Positions 12,183 to 25,900 of a DNA stretch of 64,000 bases are shown here, in pieces. Numbering within the stretch: the stretch's first letter is position 1; each line of letters opens with the position of its first letter. Source of the stretch: Mesostigma viride (Eukaryota; Streptophyta; Mesostigmatophyceae; Mesostigmatales; Mesostigmataceae); contig RPFO01000296.1 of NCBI GenBank assembly GCA_009746045.1, positions 186,001 through 250,000 of the forward strand, given 5' to 3'. The notes under the pieces are model-generated. The model made no database searches, was not told the origin of the DNA, and was given only the letters and a program-made list of their open reading frames with translations. The translations under genes were made by a program, and so were the position numbers.

Positions 12183-12452
12183 GGGGGGGGGAGATGGGGG
12201 GCAGGACAGGGGGCAGGATGCTGGCGGTGAAGACAACGGGCTTGCTGGTGGTGAAGGGCTTGGTGGTGGTGAGCACGCACAAGGGGGTTGAGGCCCAGGG
12301 AGTGATTTTGTTTGGGAGGCAGAGGTGGGGGGTAGAGTTCTCCAAGGACATGCGGGGGGTGGAGCTCCCTGAGGAGATGCGGAAGTCATGATGCTATCCC
12401 TCCTCCTCACGTCCTTGTGAGATAGGGTGTCGGCGATTATGGAATCTATCTA

Positions 12453-12493
12453 TCCCACCCTCTATCTATCTATCTTTCTATCTATCTATCCCC
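12453..12493 (+). repeat. (CTAT)n microsatellite
   Basis: About ten interrupted CTAT copies downstream of the EF-hand gene. Confidence 0.8.
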
Positions 12494-12884
12494 CCCTTCC
12501 CCCCCCCTTCACCGCCGAGGCAGCTTGGGAATTCTGATCTCACGTTTACGGTTGAGGTGGTCTGCTGAGTGCTGGCAAGACAGCCAGCCCAGGCCTGGAA
12601 TACCGCGACAAGACCTGGAATGTCTGGGAAGCTCCGGCGTAATCAGGTCCTCGTATTTACTAACGTTATTTACTATCTCAGGCGCGTCCTTGTATTCATT
12701 AATGGCGATCTCGAGCCATTCGTGATGGTGGACGTGAGGTGGTGGTAAAACGAGCGCGGATGAAAGGAGGAGACTCGGGTGGCCCTGCATGACCGTGTTT
12801 GCAGCATTTCGCTCGGATTTCCACTCAATTGACGGGTGGCACTGGGTGTGCGTCGTAGGGGCGTGCCGTCGTACGGACGGGCAC

Positions 12885-13010
12885 CCGTGATGCCATGCTA
12901 TTGCATGGCAGCGAGTCCCGTAATGCCACGCGATGGCATGGGAGGGAGTCCCGTAATGCCATGCAATTGCGTGGCAGCGAGTCCCGTAATGCCACGCGAT
13001 GGCATGGGAG
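12885..13010 (+). repeat. 33-bp repeats built of small palindromes
   Basis: Four copies alternate between AATGCCATGCAATTGCGTGG and AATGCCACGCGATGGCATGG cores joined by GAGTCCCGT. Each core is nearly self-complementary, so each unit can fold into a hairpin. Intergenic. Confidence 0.7.
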
Positions 13011-13918
13011 GGAGCGTTGGACACGAGGCCGGACAGGGCTGTCACGCTGCTGGGCCTCGGTGCATTGCGGTGCTCGTCTTGCTTCTGATGGGAACGATCG
13101 CGGATCCCTGTCCGGGCTCTGTAGCGCGTGGCGCCCTGGTCGCGACCACGAGAGGGATGGCATCCTAATTAGGGGTGGGTCTCGTGCCCCCTCCTTGCTG
13201 TGCATCAAACAGGGAGGAACGGTAGCTACTCAAAAGTTGAAACCCCGAAGCCTTATTAGTGAATCCCTGTAAGTGGACAGATGGGCCACCCTCACCGGCA
13301 TGTGAGGGTGACGTTGATATTGCAGCTCGCAAAATCTCTGGGAGGGGGGGGTGTTACTGAGGGGGCGTGGCGCTGAGGATATTCTCGCGGCGGGAAGAGC
13401 TCCCCATTGCCATGAGTCTGATCAGGCCCCTGCTATGGCGGCTAATCATGGATGTCAGGCCATGATATGGATTAAAGGCACGGACTGCGTCCACGATGGG
13501 ATGGATAAGCGGCCGAATAATGGGTATCAGGCAATGGTGCGTGTATGAGGGCTGAGGCCAAGAGGCCCTGTTGAAACGGTTCTGGCGAGTGTGTCCGCCA
13601 TGCTGCGTAAAAGGCGCATGTTCTCTATGCGGGTGTGTCTCCCTGGCTGCACTGGGTGTGCTGTGCGTGGGGAGGTGTTCACATGGATTGTATAAGTACT
13701 TGCGTGTCATGCTCAGAGGCATCCCACGGAGTGCTATGATGCATCCATACCGTGGTTGTATGGACAATGGCCGTACAGTGACTAGGGCGCAGATGTGACT
13801 GGGGAGCGTTGCTGGCATGTTCCACATGCTGGACGTTTTCAAGGAGGCTGATGGGCCTGCAGTTTTCCAACTTTTTGTTTTGGTATGTGAGGGCGACTCC
13901 AACTCAACCCACCTGCAC

Positions 13919-14172
13919 AATACACTGTACTGTATTAAGTGAGACAACTATTCTATATATACTACACTGTACGAGATGAAGTGAGACAACTATTCTATAT
14001 ACTGCACTGTACTGTGTTACGTGAGACAACTATTCTATATACTACACTGTACTGTGTTAAGTAGAACAACTATTCTATATACTACACTGTACTGTATTAA
14101 GTGAGACAACTATTCTATATTCTACACTGTACTGTATTAAGTGAGACATCTATTCTATATACTACACTGTAC
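13919..14172 (+). repeat. 40-bp minisatellite
   Basis: About six copies of a unit of roughly 40 bp containing ACTACACTGTACTGTATTAA and GTGAGACAACTATTCTATAT. Intergenic. Confidence 0.9.
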
Positions 14173-14466
14173 TTTATCCCTGTGTGGGCCTGGTCTAGAT
14201 ATGGGCGCAGCCCCCCGTAGATCCGTGGGCGGCAATGAGGATTTGCAGGGCAAAGACCATGTCATGCTTTATCATATTTTAGGCAAGTGCTGCCTATGGG
14301 CATGCTGCCAGAATGCCGCTAGGAATGTATCCTCCTTTTTATTTAGCTCATTTATATAGGTTAGCTTAGCTATCATTTCCATATTTTTGTATAGGTTCGG
14401 GCTTGCAGCCCCCTCCTTGAGGTGCATGTTTGTAATTATTCTAATTGACCATTGTTTACTCAGTAT

Positions 14467-14700
14467 TAATTAATTAATTAGTTAATTAGATTCGTGCTCC
14501 CGTTGGGGAGTCACGGAGCATTAACCCCGATGGATGGATGGATGGGTGCAAACAGTCCTACCGGTCTAATCTGTCTACATCGGCTAAATACTACATCTAG
14601 CTAACAGCATGCTAACTACAACATCTATCTAGGCACGCTGCCCTAGGGGAGCTATCTGGCGTGCCTCCCACGGGATTGCACACGCGGGCGCTTCCCCACA
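14467..14700 (-). mobile_element. LINE family A, 3'-end-only copy with TSD
   Basis: These 234 bases match the 3' untranslated region of the LINE at 32126-34422 in the same orientation, from the end of ORF2 to the terminal hairpin (CTCCCGTTGGGGAG) and a TTAAT tail. The copy lies between perfect 10-bp duplications TACTCAGTAT at 14457-14466 and 14701-14710, as expected for severe 5' truncation during target-primed reverse transcription. Confidence 0.85.
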
Positions 14701-14710
14701 TACTCAGTAT

Positions 14711-16435
14711 ACTTCATACATGTTCTCATTACATGCTGATAGTACCTAGCTGCCTGCGCAAGTAAATTTGCATCATGCCCCCTTTGCATGCGTGCATCAG
14801 CTTCCACCAACTCTTCTTCTTGGTAGTGACTGGAGCGGCCGGAGCATGCATGCCAAGTGAACATACGTTATCCAGAACGCCATGCATGCGTGGGTCCAGG
14901 AAGAGCTGTCCATGCAAGCAAGGCCGGCTGGGGCATTGCGACATCGGCTACTAGCTCGCAGAAGTACACATACATGCATGGAAGTAAGAAACTAAGCTAG
15001 CTTTGTGTGCCATGTACGGGCCAGGGGCCTGCCCACTGTCGCTTATGCCTAGCATGAGAGGGTGAAATGAATATATGACTCATGTGCATCAAGGTTACAT
15101 CAGAAGGAGCAATCATGATACAACACGTGAGCACACTGCCAATTTTCCTTCCTAACACTAGCAATGAGAACTGCTGCGGGTTAAGGCGTCATCATGCTAC
15201 AGACCATCGTCTTTTTTACAAATCACCGTCCCAGTTTGCTTTTCCCATGCCTTTCCTTCCCAGATCGTGCCATAGACTTGCCACAAGGAATCATCCCGTG
15301 GCCTTGCTGCCGGGCAAAGGAGCCGCCCTGGACCTGCCGCTAGGAACATGGTGACTCCTGAATAGTGAATTGCACCTGCCCTTCCATCATAGGGCCTGGG
15401 GCCAGCACGGGCATGAGGATACCCCACGGGGAGAAGCCCCACACGGAACCCTGCAAGCTTCCGTGGTGCCAACTAAGTCATACTTGAGCAATCTCACCAT
15501 CAGCTCAGCGGGCCAATCACGCTTCATCATGCGAGCTTGCTGCGGCCGACTGGTCAACTAAGGGCACGCACGGATGCCAGCTCCGATCATGCCGCTCAAA
15601 CACCCACTGCCAGCAGTAGTAGTCGGTGAAACGACCAGTGCGTGGCCAACACACCCGCCTGCGAGGCCGTGACTAGATACTACGGAAGTCAAAACCAGTC
15701 CGCAAATACAATTAATCGGAGCCAGGTCGTCCGGAATGAAGTCAAAATGACGCGGCCCATCAGCTTCATATTAAAGCCACCGCTTGCCGGCGCCCCTGCC
15801 GACATCTTCTAGAGCCGATGCTACGGCGCCTAATTTCTGTCGACACAGCGGCCATACAACCACGGGATGGAAATTCCGCGATACAGCCTCGACACAACTT
15901 GGAAATCAACGGCGCCATGCACAGCGGCATGTGGACATCTTCATCTTTTAACGATGGGGCCAACCAGGAGAAGTGGAGAACGGCTAGTACTTTTATTAGC
16001 TCCCCTCGATGCTCTATCTGTCATGATTATCAGACTCTCGCGGCATTATATAGTTGCTACAGCTGCGTGCAAGGAACTGAAGTAGGCGCTTGTGCACGCG
16101 TACCTGTGTGGTATTTTTCGGGTAATTGGGTATTTTAGTAGCCAATTGCTAGCCGAATTTGTGAGATGAGATACTCAGTCAGGTTCATTCCCACGCCGGT
16201 CGGCCAGTGATTGGTGAAATGAGATACGTGCGCCTGACGCAGTGACGCCCTGACGTGCGTGGTACCTATTCAAATGACGAAATTCTAAAAGTCCTCCGTC
16301 GCTCATCTCCATTCCGGTGACGCACGAGGACGGCCGGCCAGTATTGCGCATCCTCGCTTTCATGTTGTCACACATTCTCTCTATCTTTCTCTCTGAACGT
16401 TCGCCAGCCATACTCTTAACGTACTCGGCTACAAG
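14711..16435 (+). other. Intergenic stretch without recognised genes
   Basis: I see no coding exon, RNA gene or tandem array here. The composition is AT-richer than the coding exons, with several small palindromes. It may hold the far upstream region of the rhodanese gene at 16960. Confidence 0.4.
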
Positions 16436-16439
16436 TATT

Positions 16440-16560
16440 TTCCACCTCCGTTTATTCCATCATCCTGAACGACTCGAGAAACGCGGATAAGGTCACAGCA
16501 GGCTCGAGCTACCATGGCCGGCCGGCCGTATCTTCAGAGTTCTGGCCAGGTCTCATCGAA
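16440..16560 (+). mobile_element. Diverged fragment of retroposon family F
   Basis: The core from CATCATCCTGAACGACTCGA through GGCAGG-like CAGCAGGCTCGAGCTACCAT resembles the copies at 55995-56213 and 28143-28304 but is clearly more diverged, so it is probably older. Ends are not sharp. Confidence 0.45.
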
Positions 16561-16959
16561 AAAAAAGGCCCGCGCTGTGTGTTGGCGGGAAACGTTCCCG
16601 GCAAAATCTACTCCGGCAGCGATCGCGATATTAATTTTGTGTGCTCGGTTGCTCGCAAGCAAGAGAGAGCTGAAATCATCAGCAAAGTTGTACCATCATG
16701 TACACGTATGAAAGATCACCAAGTATGCTCCACTCTTGTCGCCATATTTGCCCCTGACGTGCATTTCCCGCCACTCAGGGTGAACGACGGGCAACGACTG
16801 TGTGACCGCGTGGCCACTCCAAACGTTACCACCAAATTGCACCAAATAAACAATGGACGACTTTTCCCGAGGGAAACGGAATAATTTGCCGTGCGCAGCA
16901 AGGCAAGGGTTATTTAGAGTTACGCAGGCAGGTCATCCAAATATTTTCTCACCTTACAA

Positions 16960-19900
16960 ATGGCCGGCACAGCGTTGTTGGGTTCGTGTGTGTCTGCAAG
17001 CGCCGTTGCGGTGAAAGCGGATACCTTTACTCGAGGCGCACAAGTTACTTCTAGGCGCCTTGGACGGCACTGCCCTATCGGCCTCGGCCATGGCGTTTCC
17101 CTTAATGCGGGGCGGAGCTGCGCCAGTCGCCCTGGAAGCCTGCAGGTTGTGGCGCGTGCAGGCGCTAAGGCCTTCGGCATTGACATTCAGGAGCTAGATA
17201 AAAGCCAGATGGACGAAATGCTGGAGATGCACGAAAAGGGCAAGCCGGTGGAATGGAACACAATGTTCAGGTGAGGGAGAAACGTAAATACCTGCTCAGG
17301 CTGCCTAGGTCACAAGCTCATTATTCCAGCTAGCTAGCTTTTTTTCGGGCATAAATTGTTAAAGGTGTGTGGGTTGGGCCGTTTCCTAGCCGTACGTAAT
17401 CGGTTCGCGGTAGGACGTGACCTGTTTTGAGAAGAATACGCCACAGAGTGGTGGTCGCAGTGAGAATCAGCGCAATGCAATCGATTATCCTTGTTGTTAG
17501 GGCATGCCTGAAATTCAAATATCACGAGCTAGGCCGGTGATTATCGAGTTTTTTACGTTTGCTACTGCCAACGACTTGCCGTACGGGTCGGGCACGTAGT
17601 TTCGCTAGAGTGGTGCCCGGGCTAGCATTCCGGAGTGGGGCTGTAGCCCTGCGGCCACGGCCATAGTTTCTAGGATACAGCACGAAGCTAACAAGAGAAG
17701 TGCGCGTAAGGGTTTGCAAACAGCACACATTCATTCTTTTGGAATTGCTCTTAGGAACTGCCACGGAGGCACGTGCGACCTTTACTCCTGTTTCCTAAGG
17801 ACCGGGGGGTTCCTTTGCTCATCATGGCACAGGTATCGCATCCCACCATGCCACCACCCCATCCAAACAGTGCGCTGGATAGCATATACGTCGTCATGCT
17901 GCCATCGCCTCACTCAATCTCCTGGACATGCCTGAAACCACTCGGCTATATTTAACCCACGGCTCGCAGGTACCTGATGGGCCCGGGCGCCAAGGTGCAG
18001 GCGATCACTCCTCAGGCGGCCTGGGAGCGGTCTCGAAAGAAGACGATCACCATTCTGGATGTGAGGAAAGGGGGCCAATGTCGGTATTGTTTGGATCGTA
18101 CGTACTTGTGCTTGAAAAGATCAAGAGAAGCCGACCACCACCCCATATGTGAGTGGTGCGGGCATGACTACATGCATAAGTGCCTGTGTGGGCTAGATAG
18201 GCAGTTTGTGTGTAGCAATTGCAGAGCCTGCAGCAGTGTCGCCTGCATGTGCTTGTTTTTTGTTAGTGGTGCCGGCTATCAGTAGTTTTGGCATGCAGGT
18301 GTTTTTTATAGTAGTTTTGGCTATCAGTAGATTTCGCATGCGGTTGGTTTTCTTAGTAGTGTCGGTTATTCGAAGTTTCCTCTTGCCATGGCGTTTGCTG
18401 GTTCACGCTTAACTGGCGTTGTCATGCTCACTTTCATAGTTTGTCGTCCTCGGTAAATGTAAAAACAGCCCGGCGAGTGTGCCGCCTGTATGTTGCCTAG
18501 GAGCAATGGTGTGCTTGGGAACGTGCCTCCCACTGCTTCACATTGTGCAGGACCTTTTACAACACTTGCTGGTGCTCTTTGATTTTTGCACGCGATTTCT
18601 TGAACACGTGAACAGTGCATGCCTATCTAACAGGCAACAGCACTGAAATATAAGTATGTTCTTGTATGCAATTAATAGGTGCGAACCATAATTCTAGCCA
18701 CAGACCTGTTTGCATAATACCTGGACACCGTGCATAATTGCATAGCAAACTCGAAATTTAGTTATTATGATTATAATTATTATTATGATTATAATAATAA
18801 TAATTATTATTATTATTGTAACAATAAGCATGATGCAAAAAATTGCAATCTCAATGGTGGATGCTTGTAGCAATAATGACAAATCAGATCAAGCACTTGC
18901 CATCTCTTCTTCCTCCTCGCTTATATGTGCAAGGTATGCGGCCATGCCCTAGCTTCTGCCCTACTCTTTGCCACATCTCCGTCTAATGCTCCAAATATCC
19001 TTCTGTGTGCGCTTGGAGACCCGAGCAAAAGATATTGAGAACTATTTTGGGGTGTGAGGATCGGAAAGGACCTGGACTTTCGGGGTGCTGAATAAGAGCG
19101 CAGAACAGGATTACTGTTTTCCTCTAGGTTTAAACCGTGTGCCGCCCCATATGTGGTGAAAGGTCTCCGGAATGCATTTGTGCAGCTTGAACATGTCAGT
19201 GGGAAAGGGTGGGAAATTGCAGTGGGAAAGGGTGGGGTGGATTTGAGGAGGTGGCGCACATTCTCCCTGTATCTCGGGAGGCACATTTTAACCTATATTG
19301 CATAGATATTTCCCTTGCACTTGACTTTTCGTGTCTATCTGTGTCTATCTGTGCCTATCTGTGCCTATCTGTGCCAATCTATGCCTATCTGTGCCTATCT
19401 GTGCCTATCTGTGCCTATCTGTGCCTATCTGTGCCTATCTGTGCCTATATGTGCCTATATGTGCCTATATGTGCCTATATGTGCCTATCTGTGGCATACT
19501 ACTGCTCTCTCACATGCCCTGCAAAACCAACCTACGGCTGGTAACGAACACGTCACTGCTCTGGTCTTGTGGCACACCCATGCCTGCCAACCTCCTGCCA
19601 ACCTCCGGCCAACCTCCGGCCAACCTCCTGCCAACATCCTGCCAACCTCCTGCCAACGTTGCCAACTTCCTTGGCAGGTGCGGCGGCACGCCCATGTCTG
19701 CCACACAGACTGCCACATGGACAACTGTATTGCATGATTATTTCCCTTTTAGTTTACTTTTCGTGCCTATTCTGTGCCTACTCTGTGCCTATTTCTGTGC
19801 CTATTTCTGTGCCTATTCTGTGCCTTCCTCGGCAGGTCCGGAGCGCGGACGACGGCGCCTCAGACATCCCCTGGATGAACCGGGTAAGCCCAGGCCGTTG

Positions 19901-22900
19901 ATGGCAATCAAAGGAAAATCAAAGTAAACGAACTCAAACTCCATGCGCGTGCCTTTATAGCCCCCCCCCCCCCTGGATGAATCATACTCCCCCCCCCCCC
20001 TGGCTGAATCATACTACTTAGGTCTATGGAGTCAAACCAAATAAGCCGCACGATCACCATTGGGCGCGGCCCATTCTTTGGGGAGGGTTTCATGGGCCAG
20101 TAGCTTGTGTGAACCCACAGGAAGGAACCGACAACCAGGCGGGGTGGGGGGGGTGGGGGGTGGGGTGGGGTGGGGTGGGGGGCATCATCATGGGTTGGGC
20201 CCCTTTCTTGCACGGTGCGTTGATTTATTAGCGTGGTCTGGACTAGCGCTACTGGAATGGTTACTCACCAAGTTGTAATAAATCTGAGGTGTCTGTCTGG
20301 CATGATATCTGAAACCAGGCACGTGACAACCACTGGATCACAAGGTACCATGGTTTGCACGGTGCATCGTGCGGCCAATGTATGATCTATAGCCCACTAC
20401 ACGCCCCGCTGTACTCAATTCAGTACATCATGGCTCTAGATCTGTCGAACCATGAACCCAGGCCCCTTGATTGCCCACAAGGCCCGTGGGCAAGTTTCTT
20501 CATTTGGCCCCCACAAGGCCTCCTTGTGCCATGAATCATTCGATACCTCTACACGGTGCGTGATGCGACCACTCATAGTACTCAAGCCATGAGAAGCCCC
20601 TCGTTGCAATAGCCATGAGAAGCCCCTCGTTGCAAGAGCCATGAGAAGCCCCTCGTTGCAAAAGCCATGAGAAGCCCCTCGTTGCAAAAGCCATGAGAAG
20701 CCCCTCGTTGCAAAAGCCATGAGAAGCCCCTCGTTGCAAAAGCCATGAGAAGCCCTTGTGGGGTCAGCAGGGCAGGGCTTCTACGTTTGGGCCACAACCC
20801 CTGCCTAATTCCAACACCTTTGCCAACTCCCCCGTGCCCCGTGCCAATGTTAATAGGAACCTGAAGCCCCATATACCTCTGTTTGCCTGCCCCATGCCGC
20901 GTGCTAACGTATATAGGAACCCAAACCCCCGTCCACCTCTGTTGGCCTGCAGGGCTTCTTTGTGCCGGGCACCATGCGGTACGGCGTGATCGCCAACTCG
21001 GTCAACATCCCCCTGTTCCAGACCATCCAGGGGCTGACCATGTGGCGGTGGATGCGGCGTGCAGCGTTCACCTACATCATGGGCGTCCTCAACGGCCAGG
21101 AGGTGGGTGGGAAGTCTTCCAGTATTGATGTCGCTTCGCTCTACGTGAACACTGGCAGCTAAGCACGGTAAATGCGGCGCGCAGCGTTCACCTACATCAT
21201 GGGCGTTCTCAACGGCCAGGAGGTGGGTGGGGATATTGGTTTGTGGGGGATGTCTGCTCAAGGGGGTTATTTGTTCATGTAGGGGTATCTATGGAAGTTG
21301 GGATATGAGTTTGTGGGGGGTATTTGTTCCTGGTACTCTGACGTAGTACTCTGACGTACAGACCAAAGGGCTAGGCATGATGTGCGCATAGCATTTTATG
21401 GCATCACGCGACAATCACCTGCGCCATTGCCACTATCCAGGTGAGGATCCCAGTGCATGCAGGGGCTGAAAGGCACACTTTAGATACTCCATGACATCTT
21501 AGCAAAGGCATGTGACCTAAAAGTTTTCAAGTAGCATTCGGTGATTCGTGAAAGGCACAATGCAGTACTCCCTGACGTGCTGGCAAAGGCATGTGACTTC
21601 AAAGTTTTCAAGTGGCGTGAGGTTTTCCATGAAAGGCATAGTTTATACTCCATGACATCCCAACAAAGGCATCCACTTATGAGTTTTCAAGTGGGCGGTG
21701 TTACGTGCAAAGCTCGCCCTGGCCATGCGTGCCTCTATCGATTTATTGTTGCCTCTATCGATTTACTGTAACCTTCGTGCAATATACTTCTTTTAAGCAC
21801 GCTGAATTCTCCGTGTGTTTGCAAGACATGGCTCACCGACTGCATGTGACGAGTATGACTGGTGACCAGTATGGCTACATGTTCGATCACGTGCTCCCTG
21901 TCCACCCCCAGGTGCGCCCCACGTTCTCGGCCGAGGTGGAGGCGGCCATTCCCAACAAGGCGACCCCCATCGCCCTCCTGTGTGACAGCGGGGGCAACCT
22001 GGACGCCAACGTGAACCGCAAGTTTGGGCTCATGTCCCGCTCCCTGCAGGCGGCTTTCTACCTGAAGCTGTATGTGTGCCTGGTGCCTCGCTTTCAGGAG
22101 ACCCATGTTAATGTTGTTATGCTAGCACAAGTTTGGCCTCATGTCCCGCTCCCTGCAGGCGGCCTTGTTCCTGAAGCTGTGCGCATGCACTGTAGCCATA
22201 CACTTCGTGTTGGACTTCGACTTATCCACTCCCGCTTCAGTCGGAGGTGATCATGTGTGCTCTGCATTTTATTATGATTTTTACCTAGTGCTGCCTGACA
22301 TGCCCAAGTATCTTCGCCTGCCAAGTCAGTCGCAAACATTTTTGCTACTTCAAGGGCACTGTCTTTATCATGTTCTGTGAAGTATGGGGCAAGAAAATTT
22401 CTACTCCCTGGTAGGATGTGTGTCCATTTGCCTCCACATGCCTCCATTTGCCTCCGTACCACAAGTACTTGCCAATGCTTTGAGGATATCACGAAGGATA
22501 GCCACTAGCAGGGAGCAGGGAGCCTTGTTTCAGGGACCCTGACGTGGTGCAGGTGGTGCTGGGCTGTGCCTCGACGCTGTATGAGCTGATTTGCTATTGG
22601 TGTTTGTATTGTACCCCCTTGTAGGCCACTTTCGACCACCTAGTGTGATTTGCTGGTTGAGTGAGCAAACTCCATTTTCGAGCCATATGCTCGGGGTTTG
22701 CTCTTCTGTTGAATGATAGCACGTGGTCCGTTATCTGGCCATATGCTCGGGGTATATGTTCTGTTGAATGATAGCACATGGTCCGTTATCTGGCCATATG
22801 CTCGGGGTATATGTTCTGTTGAATGATAGCACATGGTCCGTTATCTGGCGATATGCTCGGGGTATGCTGTTCTGTTGAATGATAGCACGTGGTCCGTTAT

Positions 22901-25900
22901 CTGGCCATATGCTCGGGGTATGCTCTTCTGTTGAATGATAGCACGTGGTCCGTTATCTGGCCATATGCTCGGGGTATGCTCTTCTGTTGAATGATAGCAC
23001 ATGGTCCGTTATCTGGCCATATGCTCGGGGTATGCTGTTCTGTTGAATGATAGCACATGGTCCGTTATCTGGCGATATGCTCGGGGTATGCTGTTCTGTT
23101 GAATGATAGCACGTGGTCCGTTATCTGGCCATATGCTCGGGGTATGCTCTTCTGTTGAATGATAGCACGTGGTCCGTTATCTGGCCATATGCTCGGGGTA
23201 TGCTGTTCTGTTGAATGATAGCACATGGTCCGTTATCTGGCGATATGCTCGGGGTATACTCTTCTGTTGAATGATAGCACATGGTCCGTTATCTGGCCAT
23301 ATGCTCGGGGTATGCTCTTCTGTTGAATGATAGCACATGGTCCGTCATCTGGCCATATGCTCGGGGTATGCTGTTCTGTTGAATGATAGCACATGGTCCG
23401 TCATCTGGCCATATGCTCGGGGTATGCTGTTCTGTTGAATGATAGCACATGGTCCGTTATCTGGCCATATGCTCGGGGTATGCTCTTCTGTTGAATGATA
23501 GCACGTGGTCCGTTATCTGGCCATATGCTCGGGGTATGCTCTTCTGTTGAATGATAGCACGTGGTCCGTTATCTGGCCATATGCTCGGGGTATGCTCTTC
23601 TGTTGAATGATAGCACGTGGTCCGTTATCTGGCCATATGCTCGGGGTATGCTGTTCTGTTGAATGATAGCACATGGTCCGTTATCTGGCCATATGCTCGG
23701 GGTATGCTGTTCTGTTGAATGATTGCACATGGTCCGTTATCTGGCCATATGCTCGGGGTATGCTCTTCTGTTGAATGATAGCACGTGGTCCGTTATCTGG
23801 CGATATGCTCGGGGTATGCTGTTCTGTTGAATGATAGCACATGGTCCGTTATCTGGCGATATGCTCGGGGTATGCTGTTCTGTTGAATGATAGCACATGG
23901 TCCGTTATCTGGCGATATGCTCGGGGTATGCTGTTCTGTTGAATGATAGCACATGGTCCGTTATCTGGCCATATGCTCGGGGTATGCTCTTCTGTTGAAT
24001 GATAGCACGTGGTCCGTTATCTGGCCATATGCTCGGGGTATGCTGTTCTGTTGAATGATAGCACGTGGTCCGTTATCTGGCCATATGCTCGGGGTATGCT
24101 CTTCTGTTGAATGATAGCACATGGTCTGTTATCTGGCGATATGCTCGGGGTATGCTGTTCTGTTGAATGATAGCACATGGTCCGTTATCTGGCCATATGC
24201 TCGGGGTATGCTGTTCTGTTGAATGATAGCACATGGTCCGTTATCTGGCCATATGCTCGGGGTATGCTCTTCTGTTGAATGATAGCACATGGTCCGTTAT
24301 CTGGCCATATGCTCGGGGTATATGTTCTGTTGAATGATAGCACGTGGTCCGTTATCTGGCCATATGCTCGGGGTATGCTCTTCTGTTGAATGATAGCACG
24401 TGGTCCGTTATCTGGCGATATGCTCGGGGTATGCTGTTCTGTTGAATGATAGCACATGGTCCGTTATCTGGCCATATGCTCGGGGTATGCTCTTCTGTTG
24501 AATGATAGCACGTGGTCCGTTATCTGGCCATATGCTCGGGGTATGCTGTTCTGTTGAATGATAGCACATGGTCCGTTATCTGGCCATATGCTCGGGGTAT
24601 GCTCTTCTGTTGAATGATAGCACGTGGTCCGTTATCTGGCCATATGCTCGGGGTATGCTGTTCTGTTGAATGATAGCACGTGGTCCGTTATCTGGCCATA
24701 TGCTCGGGGTATGCTGTTCTGTTGAATGATAGCACGTGGTCCGTTATCTGGCGATATGCTCGGGGTATGCTGTTCTGTTGAATGATAGCACGTGGTCCGT
24801 TATCTGGCCATATGCTCGGGGTATATGTTCTGTTGAATGATAGCACGTGGTCCGTTATCTGGCCATATGCTCGGGGTATGCTCTTCTGTTGAATGATAGC
24901 ACATGGTCCGTTATCTGGCCATATGCTCGGGGTATGCTCTTCTGTTGAATGATAGCACATGGTCTGTTATCTGGCGATATGCTCGGGGTATGCTGTTCTG
25001 TTGAATGATAGCACATGGTCCGTTATCTGGCGATATGCTCGGGGTATGCTGTTCTGTTGAATGATAGCACATGGTCCGTTATCTGGCCATATGCTCGGGG
25101 TATGCTGTTCTGTTGAATGATAGCACATGGTCCGTTATCTGGCCATATGCTCGGGGTATGCTCTTCTGTTGAATGATAGCACGTGGTCCGTTATCTGGCC
25201 ATATGCTCGGGGTATGCTCTTCTGTTGAATGATAGCACATGGTCCGTTATCTGGCCATATGCTCGGGGTATGCTCTTCTGTTGAATGATAGCACATGGTC
25301 TGTTATCTGGCGATATGCTCGGGGTATGCTCTTCTGTTGAATGATAGCACGTGGTCCGTTATCTGGCCATATGCTCGGGGTATGCTGTTCTGTTGAATGA
25401 TAGCACATGGTCCGTTATCTGGCCATATGCTCGGGGTATGCTCTTCTGTTGAATGATAGCACGTGGTCCGTTATCTGGCCATATGCTCGGGGTATGCTCT
25501 TCTGTTGAATGATAGCACGTGGTCCGTTATCTGGCCATATGCTCGGGGTATGCTGTTCTGTTGAATGATAGCACGTGGTCCGTTATCTGGCCATATGCTC
25601 GGGGTATGCTGTTCTGTTGAATGATAGCACGTGGTCGGTTATCTGGCCATATGCTCGGGGTATGCTGTTCTGTTGAATGATAGCACGTGGTCCGTTATCT
25701 GGCCATATGCTCGGGGTATGCTCTTCTGTTGAATGATAGCACATGGTCCGTTATCTGGCCATATATGCTCGGGGTATCCTGCTCTATTAAATGATAGCAC
25801 GTGGTCGCAGACGCATGGTCATGCATAGGTGGCATGTTATCATTGGCCTCGTGCCTCATATCTGTCTTGAGATTGATTTATTCATGTCTGTCTTATATTT

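Noticed and set aside
11106-12410. 434-residue minus-strand open frame
   Set aside because: Antisense to the EF-hand last exon; Pro/Ser/Arg composition is what the complement of GC-rich coding DNA gives, with no domain.
12509-13045. 178-residue minus-strand open frame with HAIAWHYGT repeats
   Set aside because: The periodic part is the 33-bp palindromic repeat; no splice signals, homologous motif or coding-like remainder was convincing.
22680-25800. CRISPR-like array
   Set aside because: Units are contiguous 56-bp tandem copies without unique spacers, in a eukaryotic intron.
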